42,702 bases of DNA from Paenibacillus sp. oral taxon 786 str. D14 (lineage in GTDB: Bacteria; Bacillota; Bacilli; Paenibacillales; Paenibacillaceae): NCBI RefSeq assembly GCF_000159955.1, contig NZ_GG695976.1, forward strand, positions 1-42,702, read 5' to 3'. Under the pieces are notes generated by a model. That model had not been told where the DNA came from and made no database searches. It saw nothing but the letters and a program-made list of their open reading frames with translations. The translations under genes were made by a program, and so were the position numbers. This document shows positions 1 through 8,814 of this stretch, piece by piece; the stretch's first letter is position 1, and every line of letters starts with the position of its first letter.

Positions 1-20
1 TACATTAATCAAGTCCTTAT

Positions 21-56
21 GAAATTAATCCTACTGAGGAAATTAATCCTACTGAG
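21..56. repeat. 18-bp tandem duplication
   Basis: An 18-base unit starting GAAATTAATCC occurs twice head to tail (21-38 and 39-56) with no mismatch. It lies just left of a decayed CRISPR repeat. The unit begins with GAAAT, the same five bases that end the type I-C repeat, so it may be array debris. That link is speculative. Confidence 0.7.
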
Positions 57-79
57 GTTCAACATTTGATTAGACTAGA

Positions 80-111
80 GTCGCATCCTAGACGAATGCG
101 TGGATTGAAAT
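80..111 (+). repeat. Decayed type I-C CRISPR repeat, inverted relative to the main array
   Basis: This 32-base stretch starts GTCGCATCCT and ends GCGTGGATTGAAAT. It matches the crRNA-sense form of the main-array repeat at 26 of 32 positions, and the differences are in the central stem-loop. It reads on plus, while the main array reads on minus. Degenerate repeats usually mark the leader-distal end of an array, so this may be the last repeat of another array to the left, or a relic. No second repeat is visible within a spacer length on either side. Confidence 0.75.
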
Positions 112-149
112 AATAATGAAGTATGTCAGAAGCCTGTTTAGGGATGGAC

Positions 150-2567
150 TTACCAACCTATAAAGTCCATTCCCCCCTCCCCCTTCAAGTCCACACCGTA
201 CTCATCGCTGTACCAGTTCTCTCTCACTTCATAGATCATGCCATCTAGGTGCTCTACAACGGCATTATCCCGTTTTAATTGCTCCATCTCTTGCGAGTAC
301 AGGTTCACCGTAAACTGCTGCGCTTGTTTCAAAAATTTGGTTACATCTTCAAGCCAAGCTCCGCTGTTCAATTGAGCAATCAGTTCTTTGCCTCCTCCAT
401 AAGGCACGAGGACGGAAGTCGTTTTTTGATCAATGACCTGAAAATGCTCTGCTGCTGTTTTGTAGCTGCCATTTAAAATTAATGGAAAGCTTGTCCCATG
501 TTTCTTTCGGTAGTGAGTCACATAATCATTTTCCTGGGAGAGCGACATCAGGAGCTTGGTCATCTCTTTATCTAATTTCTTAACGTAATAGTTTAAATTG
601 GCCTCCATTCGATTGTAGTAATAGCGGAAATACTCACTCATCGCCTTTGGCAAAAGCAAGTTTCCTTCATATTGATCCGCTTTCTTCTTAAACCGCGCTA
701 GTACGTGGCTGGACATCTCCTTTCCGACTTTAATCTCCTTCAGCTTCGAGACGGCTTCCTCCGCATGGTTAATAATGTATACATTCTGCGATTCATCTTC
801 TCCATGCCGGTTGCATCGTCCAGCTGCCTGGGCAATCGAGTCCAGCCCGGCCAGAGAACGAATCACACATTTAAAGCTGACGTCAACCCCAGCTTCTATC
901 AATTGTGTAGTCACACAGATGAAAGGGACTTGCTGATCCAGCATATCTCGGATTTCTTTGAGCTGATCTTTTCGGTGTGCCGCACACATGGACGTGCTGA
1001 GATGATAGACAGGCATAGCGGCATCCTTTAGCTTTTCATATAGATCCTTGACCACCTTTTTGGTATTCAGAATGATAAGTGTGCTGCCCCATCCGTTGAT
1101 TTCCGACTTCACCCAATCGGCTAACGTCTCATTCGTCATAGGTTCTTCCGTTCGGTCAATAAGTTCAACTCGCTTAAACGCCTTCGCAACTTCAGTAAGA
1201 TTCGACACAATCTCCCCATCCCGCTCCTTCAAGAGGCTATGCTTCACATTCTCCAGAGTAGGTTGAGTCGCCGTGCAAAGGAGGATGCTGCAATGGGCAT
1301 CTTGTTTCAAGAAATTCAACGCCTCATTAAACAGGGATATGCAATGAATGGGAACCTTCTGTACTTCATCAAACACAATCACCGAATGACTCAAATTATG
1401 CAAACGACGAGTATTGCGGTTGCCTTTGGCATAAAAGACATTGAGAAATTGGACAAGGGTCGTAAAAATGATCGGGCTATCCCAGTTGTCGCGAGCAAGC
1501 CGGAGTTTCTCTTTGTCTGTAATGAGCCCGTCATCAGCTTCATCACCCTCCTCCATATCTTTCTGTTCTTCCTCGATAACATTGGAGTGGTGTTCTAAAA
1601 TATGTTCGTTGTCCTGCAGAATTTTTCTGACCTCATCCGCGTTTTGTTCGATGATTGTCGTAAATGGTACGACATAAATGATCCTCTGTTTCTCGTACTT
1701 GCAGGCATGCCTGAGAGCATATCGCAGACTAGCCAGTGTCTTGCCTCCACCCGTGGGGATAGATAACGTATAAATGCCGGACGGACGTTCAGCAGCGAAT
1801 ACATCGCACTGTTCCGACATTTTGGCTCTTAGCACGTTGATCGGTTCGCTTGCATTACTTTTATCTTTTAATTTAGTCAGATGATTCATTAAACGACGAT
1901 AGTAGGTTTCAAATAATTGAAGATGCTGGTTGGACTCCGCTACCTCAACCTGTTCTTCAAAACAACGTGTGTCGGTCCGATCCGCATCAATTAAACAGCT
2001 GAAAATATACTTTGTAACAAAGAAACTTTGTGCAGGCGTGCGATCCCAAAATTGTTCCAGTTCATTTACGGCAGCTTGAATATAACGAATAAGCTCTTCC
2101 TCGGACATCGTGTCCTGAAAAAAACGTTCAACAGCCAAATCGTATTCAGGAAGGTCCGTATCATGTACTCTTCTTAAGTAGTCAGATTTGATTTCAGGTG
2201 AGAGATAGTCTTGGAGGTTAGAGTGATGAGATATGATAGCATTGCCGACGATTTCAGCTAATAGCTTCTCTAGGAAGGTACTTTCTTTATGATGGAGCAG
2301 CGAAAACAGTAATCTGCCTCCAGCTGTAGAGTGATCAACCTCACCGCGCTTCGGTTGAGGCCATTCAGGGTGAAAGGCAACGACGTCTATATATTCTTGG
2401 AACTTATCGCTATATTTCCCCAGATCGTGAAGCAAACCGGCTAACCCTGCGACATGTTTCAGACCCAACTTTGCCCCGAATTGTTCCGCCAGTCGTTGCA
2501 CTCCAAGTAAGTGTGCTTTTAACGGTTGGATTTCTTTATCACGTTCTCGTACATGAGCAATAAACAC
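150..2567 (-). CDS. cas3: CRISPR-associated helicase/nuclease Cas3, type I-C
   Basis: Cas3 is recruited to target-bound Cascade, where it nicks, unwinds and degrades DNA. An N-terminal HD nuclease domain has the motif LLHDLGK (H47, D48). The superfamily 2 helicase part follows, with Walker A PTGGGKT (K276), box II DEVQ (from D400), motif III CTATQ, and motif VI QAAGRCNRHG. About 805 residues is normal for type I-C. The open frame extends to a GTG at 2585, but the GTG at 2567 follows GAGGAG by 8 bases and gives the usual family start FIAHVRE, so it is preferred. The gene lies leader-distal of the array on the same strand. No cas5, cas8c, cas7, cas4, cas1 or cas2 follows within the 149 bases left in the window. 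A complete catalytic set suggests it is functional if Cascade exists elsewhere. Confidence 0.96.
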   Translation of the reverse strand: MFIAHVRERDKEIQPLKAHLLGVQRLAEQFGAKLGLKHVAGLAGLLHDLGKYSDKFQEYIDVVAFHPEWPQPKRGEVDHSTAGGRLLFSLLHHKESTFLEKLLAEIVGNAIISHHSNLQDYLSPEIKSDYLRRVHDTDLPEYDLAVERFFQDTMSEEELIRYIQAAVNELEQFWDRTPAQSFFVTKYIFSCLIDADRTDTRCFEEQVEVAESNQHLQLFETYYRRLMNHLTKLKDKSNASEPINVLRAKMSEQCDVFAAERPSGIYTLSIPTGGGKTLASLRYALRHACKYEKQRIIYVVPFTTIIEQNADEVRKILQDNEHILEHHSNVIEEEQKDMEEGDEADDGLITDKEKLRLARDNWDSPIIFTTLVQFLNVFYAKGNRNTRRLHNLSHSVIVFDEVQKVPIHCISLFNEALNFLKQDAHCSILLCTATQPTLENVKHSLLKERDGEIVSNLTEVAKAFKRVELIDRTEEPMTNETLADWVKSEINGWGSTLIILNTKKVVKDLYEKLKDAAMPVYHLSTSMCAAHRKDQLKEIRDMLDQQVPFICVTTQLIEAGVDVSFKCVIRSLAGLDSIAQAAGRCNRHGEDESQNVYIINHAEEAVSKLKEIKVGKEMSSHVLARFKKKADQYEGNLLLPKAMSEYFRYYYNRMEANLNYYVKKLDKEMTKLLMSLSQENDYVTHYRKKHGTSFPLILNGSYKTAAEHFQVIDQKTTSVLVPYGGGKELIAQLNSGAWLEDVTKFLKQAQQFTVNLYSQEMEQLKRDNAVVEHLDGMIYEVRENWYSDEYGVDLKGEGGMDFIGW

Positions 2568-2849
2568 AAGCACATCTCCTCGCACATGATCATATACAAT
2601 CTAGTTCTATTTTACCGCATTGATTGTCATATTTCACCAATATTCGGGCAAAAAGTACTATGATTACAAATAAAGGAGAAGTTGAATTGATAGAATGTGG
2701 AGAATAAGAAAGAAGCTGTTTGTCTCGGGGAGGAATGTTCGTATTCCATGAAGGACAAGCTGGGATTAGGGAAAGCTTGGTGACCGCTCTCCGGTGGATA
2801 CCGGGAATCGATTTTGCTTAATATACCTCTTTTCTTACTGTCTACTTGT

Positions 2850-4004
2850 CGGAAACCTCCCGCTCCCATATAGGGTGCGACGTTTGAGGACGTGAAAGAG
2901 AATTCCTTTGCACGAATTTCAATCCACGCACCCTTACAGGGTGCGACTGTTGTCCTGAATCCCGTACTCTTTGTTGACTTGTTATTTCAATCCACGCACC
3001 CTTACAGGGTGCGACTCATTACTCGCGTGACGGTCAGGGGTATCTCGATAATTTCAATCCACGCACCCTTACAGGGTGCGACAATTGGCGGATGGTCAAG
3101 TTTGCATCATCCCGCAATTTCAATCCACGCACCCTTACAGGGTGCGACTCTGAACTTGAGGATATGAATGCCCGTCGGATCATTTCAATCCACGCACCCT
3201 TACAGGGTGCGACCTTTTCGATATTTGCGTCGATACCTTCGAGGAGATTTCAATCCACGCACCCTTACAGGGTGCGACGACGTATCCGGGTAGTTGCCGT
3301 CTAGCACGCGAGAATTTCAATCCACGCACCCTTACAGGGTGCGACCGTCGCTACGCAGAGCGGCGACGCGGGCCGATCGATTTCAATCCACGCACCCTTA
3401 CAGGGTGCGACTGAATTGAGGGACGAGAGAGCCGATCTTATGGCAATTTCAATCCACGCACCCTTACAGGGTGCGACGACGGATATCCTGTCACGCCGAG
3501 AGGACGACGACATTTCAATCCACGCACCCTTACAGGGTGCGACCAAGAGCTAGGGCCCGGATTCGTAAACAACACGCCATTTCAATCCACGCACCCTTAC
3601 AGGGTGCGACTTTATTGTGTCAATGTTGATCTTCCCGCACGAGTGATTTCAATCCACGCACCCTTACAGGGTGCGACCCACCTCGCCCCCTCGTTCATAG
3701 AGCTTTCTTCTATTTCAATCCACGCACCCTTACAGGGTGCGACCGTGGTCAGCGTGGTTTCAAATGATCCGGTCGGATTTCAATCCACGCACCCTTACAG
3801 GGTGCGACTTTTATGCATCGGTAAAAGAGTTAATTATTGAGGATTTCAATCCACGCACCCTTACAGGGTGCGACAAATGATATGCAGTTAATCATGCCGT
3901 ATCTGCAATTTCAATCCACGCACCCTTACAGGGTGCGACGCTCGTAAACATGCTGGACGTCCTAAAATCGGCATTTCAATCCACGCACCCTTACAGGGTG
4001 CGAC
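2850..4004 (-). CRISPR. Type I-C CRISPR array: 18 repeats, 17 spacers
   Basis: Seventeen identical 32-base repeats start at 2916, 2984, 3051, 3117, 3182, 3247, 3314, 3380, 3446, 3512, 3579, 3646, 3712, 3777, 3843, 3908 and 3973. One decayed copy lies at 2850-2881; its last 21 bases match with three differences. On plus each repeat starts ATTTCAATCCACGCACCC and ends GGGTGCGAC; the reverse complement starts GTCGCACCC and ends GTGGATTGAAAT, the crRNA sense of type I-C. Spacers are 33-36 bases and all differ. The decayed repeat marks the old end, so the leader is right of 4004 and transcription runs on minus toward cas3. In-frame short reading frames across the repeats are artefacts of their periodicity. 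Confidence 0.98.
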
Positions 4005-4441
4005 TGCGATTTCACAGATATTTTCAGCTAATTATCAACAGATTGTGTAAATATTGGATTAATTTCAATCTATATAATGTTTAATATTGGTAGAAATGGC
4101 AGTTATAAAAGAAATTTGTGGTGCGAACCCCCTAGGAGAATCATGTTCACTTCATATTCGCACCAAGTTAATAACATTCATGACGAAATGCCTAAAAAAT
4201 TGTTCGCCATGAATCTCCTACTGTTTCATTTCATTTTAACTGCATATTGCGAACTGAAACCAAAGAAATATAACCCCCCCTCTTCTGTGACATCCCATAA
4301 AGCAGCTTCCACAGGTAGATTCACATCACTTTTGGGCAGCCCCTATTTATATGTGCATTATAGCATGAAACCCTGCCAGTTAATCTGCGGTTTATCGTGT
4401 TGAAGTAATTGGAGAAAGATCAGCCAATCAAACAAACACTC
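4005..4441 (-). promoter_or_regulatory. CRISPR leader region
   Basis: This 437-base AT-rich stretch contains no convincing gene and directly precedes the newest repeat. It holds a perfect 9-base inverted repeat, TGGTGCGAA at 4119-4127 and TTCGCACCA at 4157-4165, separated by 29 bases. A partial repeat echo, ATTTCAATC, lies at 4062-4070. TATA-rich hexamers such as TATAAC (minus sense, 4102-4107) could be -10 elements, but no good -35 partner was found. The role as leader is inferred from the polarity of the array. Confidence 0.7.
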
Positions 4442-5284
4442 TCACTTCGATATATCCAAAAATCCCTCCCCAAACACATCCCGCACGTCGTGGATTGTCA
4501 GGAATGCGGAGGGGTCGATGGAGCGGACGATTTTTTTCAAGGTGGATACCTCTTGCTTGCTGATAACAATATAAAGGACCTCCTTCGGGTTCTTCGTATA
4601 GTAGCCATGACCCGACAGGACGGTTACGCCACGGTCCATTTCGGTGATGACCATTTCGGCGATGTCATTCTGCTTCTCGGAAATGATGGTGACGGCTTTC
4701 TTGGGATTGAGACCTTCGATCATGAAGTCCATCACCTTCGTGCCTACATATAAGATAACGATCGTCAGCATCAGCTTCTCCGCGCCAATGATGAAATAAG
4801 AAGAGAACGCCACGATCAGGTCAAAAAACAACAGCGCGTAACTGATATTCCAATCCAGATATTTATTGGCGATCCGAGCCAGAATGACGGTTCCCGCCGT
4901 TGTCCCGCCGACCCGTACGATCAAACCGATGCCAACTCCCACGATCACGCCGGCGAACACTGCATTGATGGTTGGCTCGTGCGAATCGATCCGCCAGCTC
5001 TCCGTCAAATGCAGGAACAACGAGTTGAACGCCACCGCAATGATCGTATAGATCGTCGTCCGCCGATCCAGAAATTTGTACCCGACAATCAGCAGCACCC
5101 CGTTGATCACGATATTCACCAGCGACGGCGACCACTGGAACAGGTAGTACAAAATGATCGTGACCCCCGTAACGCCTCCCTCACCGAAATCGTTCGGAAT
5201 AATAAACAAATTGACGGCCAACGCAAATAAAAAAGCCCCAACAATTAAAACCGCGATATCCGCGATATACTTCTTCATCTTCAT
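4442..5284 (-). CDS. YitT family membrane protein (C-terminal DUF2179)
   Basis: The first roughly 190 residues are strongly hydrophobic, with five or so membrane segments, beginning IADIAVLIVGAFLFALAVNLF and including the glycine-rich GEGGVTGVTIILYYLF typical of YitT proteins. The last 80 residues are soluble and match the pattern of DUF2179, with GVTVLSGHGYYTKNPKEVLY. At 280 residues the length is normal. The family's transport role is not established. The start chosen is the first ATG of ATGAAGATGAAG; the second ATG is also possible. It appears to be a single-gene unit between the CRISPR leader and the xylanase, with no functional link to either visible. Confidence 0.92.
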   Translation of the reverse strand: MKMKKYIADIAVLIVGAFLFALAVNLFIIPNDFGEGGVTGVTIILYYLFQWSPSLVNIVINGVLLIVGYKFLDRRTTIYTIIAVAFNSLFLHLTESWRIDSHEPTINAVFAGVIVGVGIGLIVRVGGTTAGTVILARIANKYLDWNISYALLFFDLIVAFSSYFIIGAEKLMLTIVILYVGTKVMDFMIEGLNPKKAVTIISEKQNDIAEMVITEMDRGVTVLSGHGYYTKNPKEVLYIVISKQEVSTLKKIVRSIDPSAFLTIHDVRDVFGEGFLDISK

Positions 5285-5377
5285 CCTAACTTTAAACCTC
5301 TCTCCACCATGTTTCTACCATAACAACCAGAACATCGTAGCGATTCGGATTTCGAAAGTCAAGATGACTTTAACACT

Positions 5378-5506
5378 TTATTTCTCTAGTCCGCTCGCGT
5401 GAATGCCTCCTGTGCGGCCGCTGTTGGAAGTTCCCCCTCTGCTACACCCACAAGCCATAAGCGTCAGGGAAAAATAGGCCAGCATTGAAATGAAAAAGAC
5501 ACCCAT
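5378..5506 (-). CDS. Possible 42-residue lipoprotein (doubtful)
   Basis: This short frame begins MGVFFISMLAYFSLTLMACG, which reads like a lipoprotein signal with a cysteine after LMA, followed by a polar glycine/serine-rich tail. No well-spaced ribosome site is seen: CTAGG directly abuts the ATG. It lies antisense within the xylanase upstream region. It could be chance, and it is listed because the stretch holds no better gene. Confidence 0.22.
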   Translation of the reverse strand: MGVFFISMLAYFSLTLMACGCSRGGTSNSGRTGGIHASGLEK

Positions 5507-5651
5507 CCTAGAGCTCGCTCGGCTTATTGCGGCCATGTCAATCCAATTTATATAAAAAAAGTACGATATCCCCTTTAATTTCGAGAAAGCCGAGGCTGCC
5601 GGCGGGATGGTATGATTTGTGGCAGGAAAGGAGGAGCCTTCCAATAAAAAA

Positions 5652-5702
5652 ATGAAAGCGCTTAACAAAACTATTCCAAGACAAAGGGGAGTGAGTCAAT
5701 GA
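5652..5702 (+). CDS. Mini-ORF coupled to the xylanase start (speculative)
   Basis: A 16-codon frame begins ATGAAAGCGCTT (MKAL), runs through the xylanase ribosome site, and ends with a TGA that overlaps the xylanase ATG as ATGA. Its first codons are the cre-like palindrome. AAAGGAGG lies about 18 bases upstream, too far for good initiation, so translation is uncertain. Confidence 0.2.
   Translation: MKALNKTIPRQRGVSQ
5653..5666 (+). promoter_or_regulatory. cre-like CcpA operator before the xylanase
   Basis: TGAAAGCGCTTAAC contains the palindromic core AAGCGCTT and differs from the cre consensus TGWAANCGNTNWCA at its last two positions. It lies 33 bases upstream of the xylanase start, a position where CcpA would block transcription. 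CcpA control is inferred from the motif and from similar sites near four other units in the window. Confidence 0.6.
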
Positions 5703-8700
5703 ATCAAACGATGAAACGTATCTTCATGCTGCTGATCGCCGCTGTTTTACTGCTGCCTGCAGGATGGCCGGCCAAGGTCACGAAGGCCGAAACCTCGGCT
5801 TCGGACGGCACGGTGACGGTGTATCATGAGGACTTCGCGAGTGGAATTGGCAAAGCGGTTCAATCGGGGGGCGCGACCCTGACAAAGGTATCCGGCAAGG
5901 TGTTTAACGGCAACGAGGACGGAGGTGCCCTTTATGTTAGCAACCGGGTCAACAACTGGGACGCCGCCGATTTCCGGTTTAGCGACATTGGCCTCACGAA
6001 CGGCAAGACCTATACGGCGCACGTTACGATTTTTGTAGACGCTAACGTTAGTTTGCCAGCCGGCGCAAAAGCCGCGCTTCAAACCGTGGACAGCTATGGC
6101 AATTATGCCGAGACCGACTATGTCGCGGGGCAAGCGGTGACGCTGACGAAGGAATTCACCGTGGATACGAGCGTGGACAAGGCGCTGCGCATTAACTCCA
6201 ACGCAGCTGGCGCTGCGGTTCCTTATTACATCGGAGACATTCGCATCACGGAAAAAGACGGCTCCGGCGGCGGCGAACAACCGCCAAGAGATCCGGCCTT
6301 GCCTTTCTCCACGATCACCTTTGAAGATCGGACCACCGGCGGCTTCACGGGCCGGGCGGGTACCGAAACGCTGACCGTGACGAACGAAGCGAATCATACG
6401 CCGGGCGGCGCCTATGCGCTGAAGGTAGAGGGCCGCACCAACACCTGGCACGGGCCATCGCTGCGCGTCGAGAAATACGTGGACCAGGGCGCCGAATACA
6501 AAATCTCGGCATGGGTGAAGCTGATCGATCCCGCCAGCTCGCAAATCCAGTTGTCCACGCAAATCGGTGATGGCAGCAGCGCCAATTACGTCCAACTCTC
6601 CTCCAAAACGATCAGCACCGGGGACAATTGGGTTCTGTTGGAAGGCACCTACCGCTACAACAGCGTAGGCGGCGAATTTCTAACGATCTATGTGGAGAGT
6701 TCGAACAACGCCACCGCTTCTTTTTACATTGATGACGTCACCTTCGAACGCACCGGATCCGGTCCGATTGCGATCCAGAAGGATCTAGTCCCGATCAAAA
6801 CGGCTTACCAAGACGACTTCTTGATCGGCAGCGCCATCTCGGCGGAGGATCTGGAAGGCGTACGTCTGGAGCTCCTTAAGATGCACCACAATGTTACCAC
6901 CGCCGGTAATGCGATGAAGCCCGATGGCCTGCAGCCAACAAAAGGCAATTTCACCTTTACCGCAGCGGATGCCTTGGTGGATCAAGTTCTTGCCGAAGGC
7001 ATGCAGATGCATGGCCACGTCTTAGTATGGCATCAGCAGTCACCGGCCTGGATGAACACAACAACGGATGCGCAAGGTAACACGGTGCCTTTAAGCCGGG
7101 CAGAAGCCTTGGCTAACCTGCGCACCCATATTCAAACCGTCATGGAGCATTTCGGCGACCGCGTCATCTCCTGGGATGTCGTGAATGAAGCGATGAACGA
7201 TAACCCTGGAAACCCGACGGATTGGCAAGCCTCGTTGCGGCAAACCCCATGGAAAACCGCGATCGGCGCCGATTATGTTGAGCAGGCGTTCCTCGCGGCT
7301 AGAGAAGTGCTCGACCGCCATCCGGAATGGGATATCAAGCTGTATTACAATGATTACAACGAGGACAACCAAAACAAAGCCCAGGCCATCTATCACATGG
7401 TCAAAGCACTAAACGACAAATATGCACTGACCCATCCCGGCAAACTCCTCATCGATGGCATCGGCATGCAAGGTCACTATAATGTCAACACGAATCCGGA
7501 GAATGTGCGACTCTCCTTGGAGCGCTTCATCTCCTTGGGCGTAGAAATCAGCATCACCGAGCTGGACATTCAGGCCGGCAGCAACTATGAACTGTCGGAG
7601 AAGCTGGCTAATGCGCAGGGATATTTGTACGCGCAGTTGATGCAGCTGTTCAAAGCCCATGCGGATCACATAACGCGCGTGACCTTCTGGGGATTGGATG
7701 ACGGCACAAGCTGGCGCTCCTCGACCAACCCGTTGCTGTTCGACAAGAACCTGCAAGCCAAACCAGCCTATTACGGCGTAATTGACCCCGCCAAATTTAT
7801 CGAAGAGCACCAGCCGGACGTGTCGGAGGCGAATCAATCCACCGCCCTCTATGGCACACCTGCCGTAGACGGAGCCGTCGACGCGATTTGGAATCAAGCG
7901 CCGGCGATGCCGATCGAGCGGTACCAGACCGCTTGGCAAGGCGCAACCGGTACGGCCAAAGCGCTCTGGGACGACCACAACCTGTACGTCCTGATCCAGG
8001 TCAATAACGCGCAGCTGGATAAGAACAGCCCCAACCCATGGGAGCAGGACTCCGTCGAGGTGTTCCTGGACGAAAATAACGCCAAAACCTCGTTCTACCA
8101 ATCCGATGATGGACAATACCGCGTGAACTACGCGAATGAGACCAGCTTTAATCCGGCGTCCATCGCTGAAGGCTTCGTATCGGCGGTCCGGGTCAACGGA
8201 ACGAACTATACGGTGGAAATGAAGATCCCATTGAAAACAATCACCCCGGCGAATTATGTAAAAATCGGCTTCGACGCGCAGATCAACGATGCCAAAGACG
8301 GCGCGCGCCAAAGTGTAGCCGCCTGGAACGACGCCACCGGCAACGGGTATCAGGACCCCTCCGTCTTCGGCGTGCTAACGCTGACGGGCAAAGGCCCTGT
8401 CGATACGACGCCGCCGGTCTTGAAGCTGACCGTTAGCCCGTCCGTCCTTTCCACGCCAAATCACAAGCTAGTTCCGATCAAGGTCACCTGGAAAGCCAGC
8501 GACAAAGGTTCCGGCATCGATACGATCAAGCTGGTATCCATCACCAGCAACGAGAGCGATAACGGGCTGGGCGACGGCGATACAGCAAACGACATCCAAG
8601 GCGCAGACTACGGGACAGCGGATCAAGAGTTCTTGCTTCGGGCCGAGCGTTCGGGCAAAGGGAACGGAAGAATCTACACCATCACCTACGAAGCAACCGA

Positions 8701-8761
8701 CAAGGCTGGCAACAAGACGACGGCCCAAACCACAGTCAAAGTCCCGAAGGGGAAAAAATAA
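5699..8761 (+). CDS. Secreted multidomain endo-1,4-beta-xylanase, GH10
   Basis: This enzyme cleaves internal beta-1,4 bonds of xylan outside the cell. The order is: signal peptide (about 1-31), two CBM22-like carbohydrate-binding modules (about 38-190 and 200-350), a GH10 catalytic domain (about 360-700), a CBM9-like module (about 715-905) and a C-terminal Ig-like domain (from about 907). The GH10 acid/base is E497 in WDVVNEA and the nucleophile E621 in [19 protein letters not shown] is also a family signature. No surface-layer-homology anchor is seen, so it is probably released. AAGGGGAG precedes the ATG at good spacing. The CBM9-like part shares motifs with the esterase at 40608-42416. A strong terminator follows. 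The gene stands alone on plus and is probably catabolite-repressed. Confidence 0.97.
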   Translation: MNQTMKRIFMLLIAAVLLLPAGWPAKVTKAETSASDGTVTVYHEDFASGIGKAVQSGGATLTKVSGKVFNGNEDGGALYVSNRVNNWDAADFRFSDIGLTNGKTYTAHVTIFVDANVSLPAGAKAALQTVDSYGNYAETDYVAGQAVTLTKEFTVDTSVDKALRINSNAAGAAVPYYIGDIRITEKDGSGGGEQPPRDPALPFSTITFEDRTTGGFTGRAGTETLTVTNEANHTPGGAYALKVEGRTNTWHGPSLRVEKYVDQGAEYKISAWVKLIDPASSQIQLSTQIGDGSSANYVQLSSKTISTGDNWVLLEGTYRYNSVGGEFLTIYVESSNNATASFYIDDVTFERTGSGPIAIQKDLVPIKTAYQDDFLIGSAISAEDLEGVRLELLKMHHNVTTAGNAMKPDGLQPTKGNFTFTAADALVDQVLAEGMQMHGHVLVWHQQSPAWMNTTTDAQGNTVPLSRAEALANLRTHIQTVMEHFGDRVISWDVVNEAMNDNPGNPTDWQASLRQTPWKTAIGADYVEQAFLAAREVLDRHPEWDIKLYYNDYNEDNQNKAQAIYHMVKALNDKYALTHPGKLLIDGIGMQGHYNVNTNPENVRLSLERFISLGVEISITELDIQAGSNYELSEKLANAQGYLYAQLMQLFKAHADHITRVTFWGLDDGTSWRSSTNPLLFDKNLQAKPAYYGVIDPAKFIEEHQPDVSEANQSTALYGTPAVDGAVDAIWNQAPAMPIERYQTAWQGATGTAKALWDDHNLYVLIQVNNAQLDKNSPNPWEQDSVEVFLDENNAKTSFYQSDDGQYRVNYANETSFNPASIAEGFVSAVRVNGTNYTVEMKIPLKTITPANYVKIGFDAQINDAKDGARQSVAAWNDATGNGYQDPSVFGVLTLTGKGPVDTTPPVLKLTVSPSVLSTPNHKLVPIKVTWKASDKGSGIDTIKLVSITSNESDNGLGDGDTANDIQGADYGTADQEFLLRAERSGKGNGRIYTITYEATDKAGNKTTAQTTVKVPKGKK

Positions 8762-8765
8762 CACC

Positions 8766-8809
8766 AAAAACGGCGGTGCAGGATTCCAACTCCTTGCACC
8801 GCCGTTTTT
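8766..8809. terminator. Bidirectional terminator
   Basis: A perfect 15-base stem (AAAAACGGCGGTGCA at 8766-8780 with TGCACCGCCGTTTTT at 8795-8809) encloses a 14-base loop. It has a T-run on both strands and sits between the convergent xylanase and solute-binding-protein stop codons. Confidence 0.95.
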
Positions 8810-8814
8810 CAGAC

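Larger units (their letters stand above)
5285..5698. other. Intergenic region upstream of the xylanase gene
   Basis: This region of 414 bases separates yitT (minus) from the xylanase gene (plus). It contains a weak candidate sigma-A promoter on plus (TTGCGG 5527-5532, 18-base gap, TATAAA 5551-5556). A 7-base stem with a 3-base loop lies at 5355-5371. The region also holds the cre-like palindrome at 5653-5666, a mini-ORF at 5652-5702, and possibly the small minus-strand frame at 5378-5506. Nothing else is recognisable. Confidence 0.5.

Noticed and set aside
1..79. A second intact repeat about one spacer length left of the decayed repeat (around 14-45)
   Set aside because: Only the first three bases and part of the last bases agree with the repeat, so no array can be claimed inside the window.
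400..409. DEVQ in place of DEVH in the Cas3 helicase box II as a possible defect (residues about 400-403)
   Set aside because: Type I-C Cas3 proteins commonly carry Gln here, so this is not a sign of inactivation.
2627..2869. Minus-strand frame of 80 codons between cas3 and the array
   Set aside because: It runs through the decayed terminal repeat, has no convincing ribosome site and no recognisable sequence.
2892..3840. Several open frames of 70-91 codons across the CRISPR array with repeated motifs such as ISIHAPLQGAT and VAPCKGAWIE
   Set aside because: They are translations of the repeats. The periodic peptides follow the repeat-spacer pattern and have no ribosome sites.
4077..4403. Plus-strand frame of 108 codons in the CRISPR leader
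   Set aside because: It covers the leader palindrome, has no ribosome site, and its composition is unlike a protein.
5747..8311. Long minus-strand frames of 282 and 300 codons inside the xylanase gene
   Set aside because: They are shadows of a GC-rich coding region. The plus-strand frame has intact GH10 and binding-module motifs.
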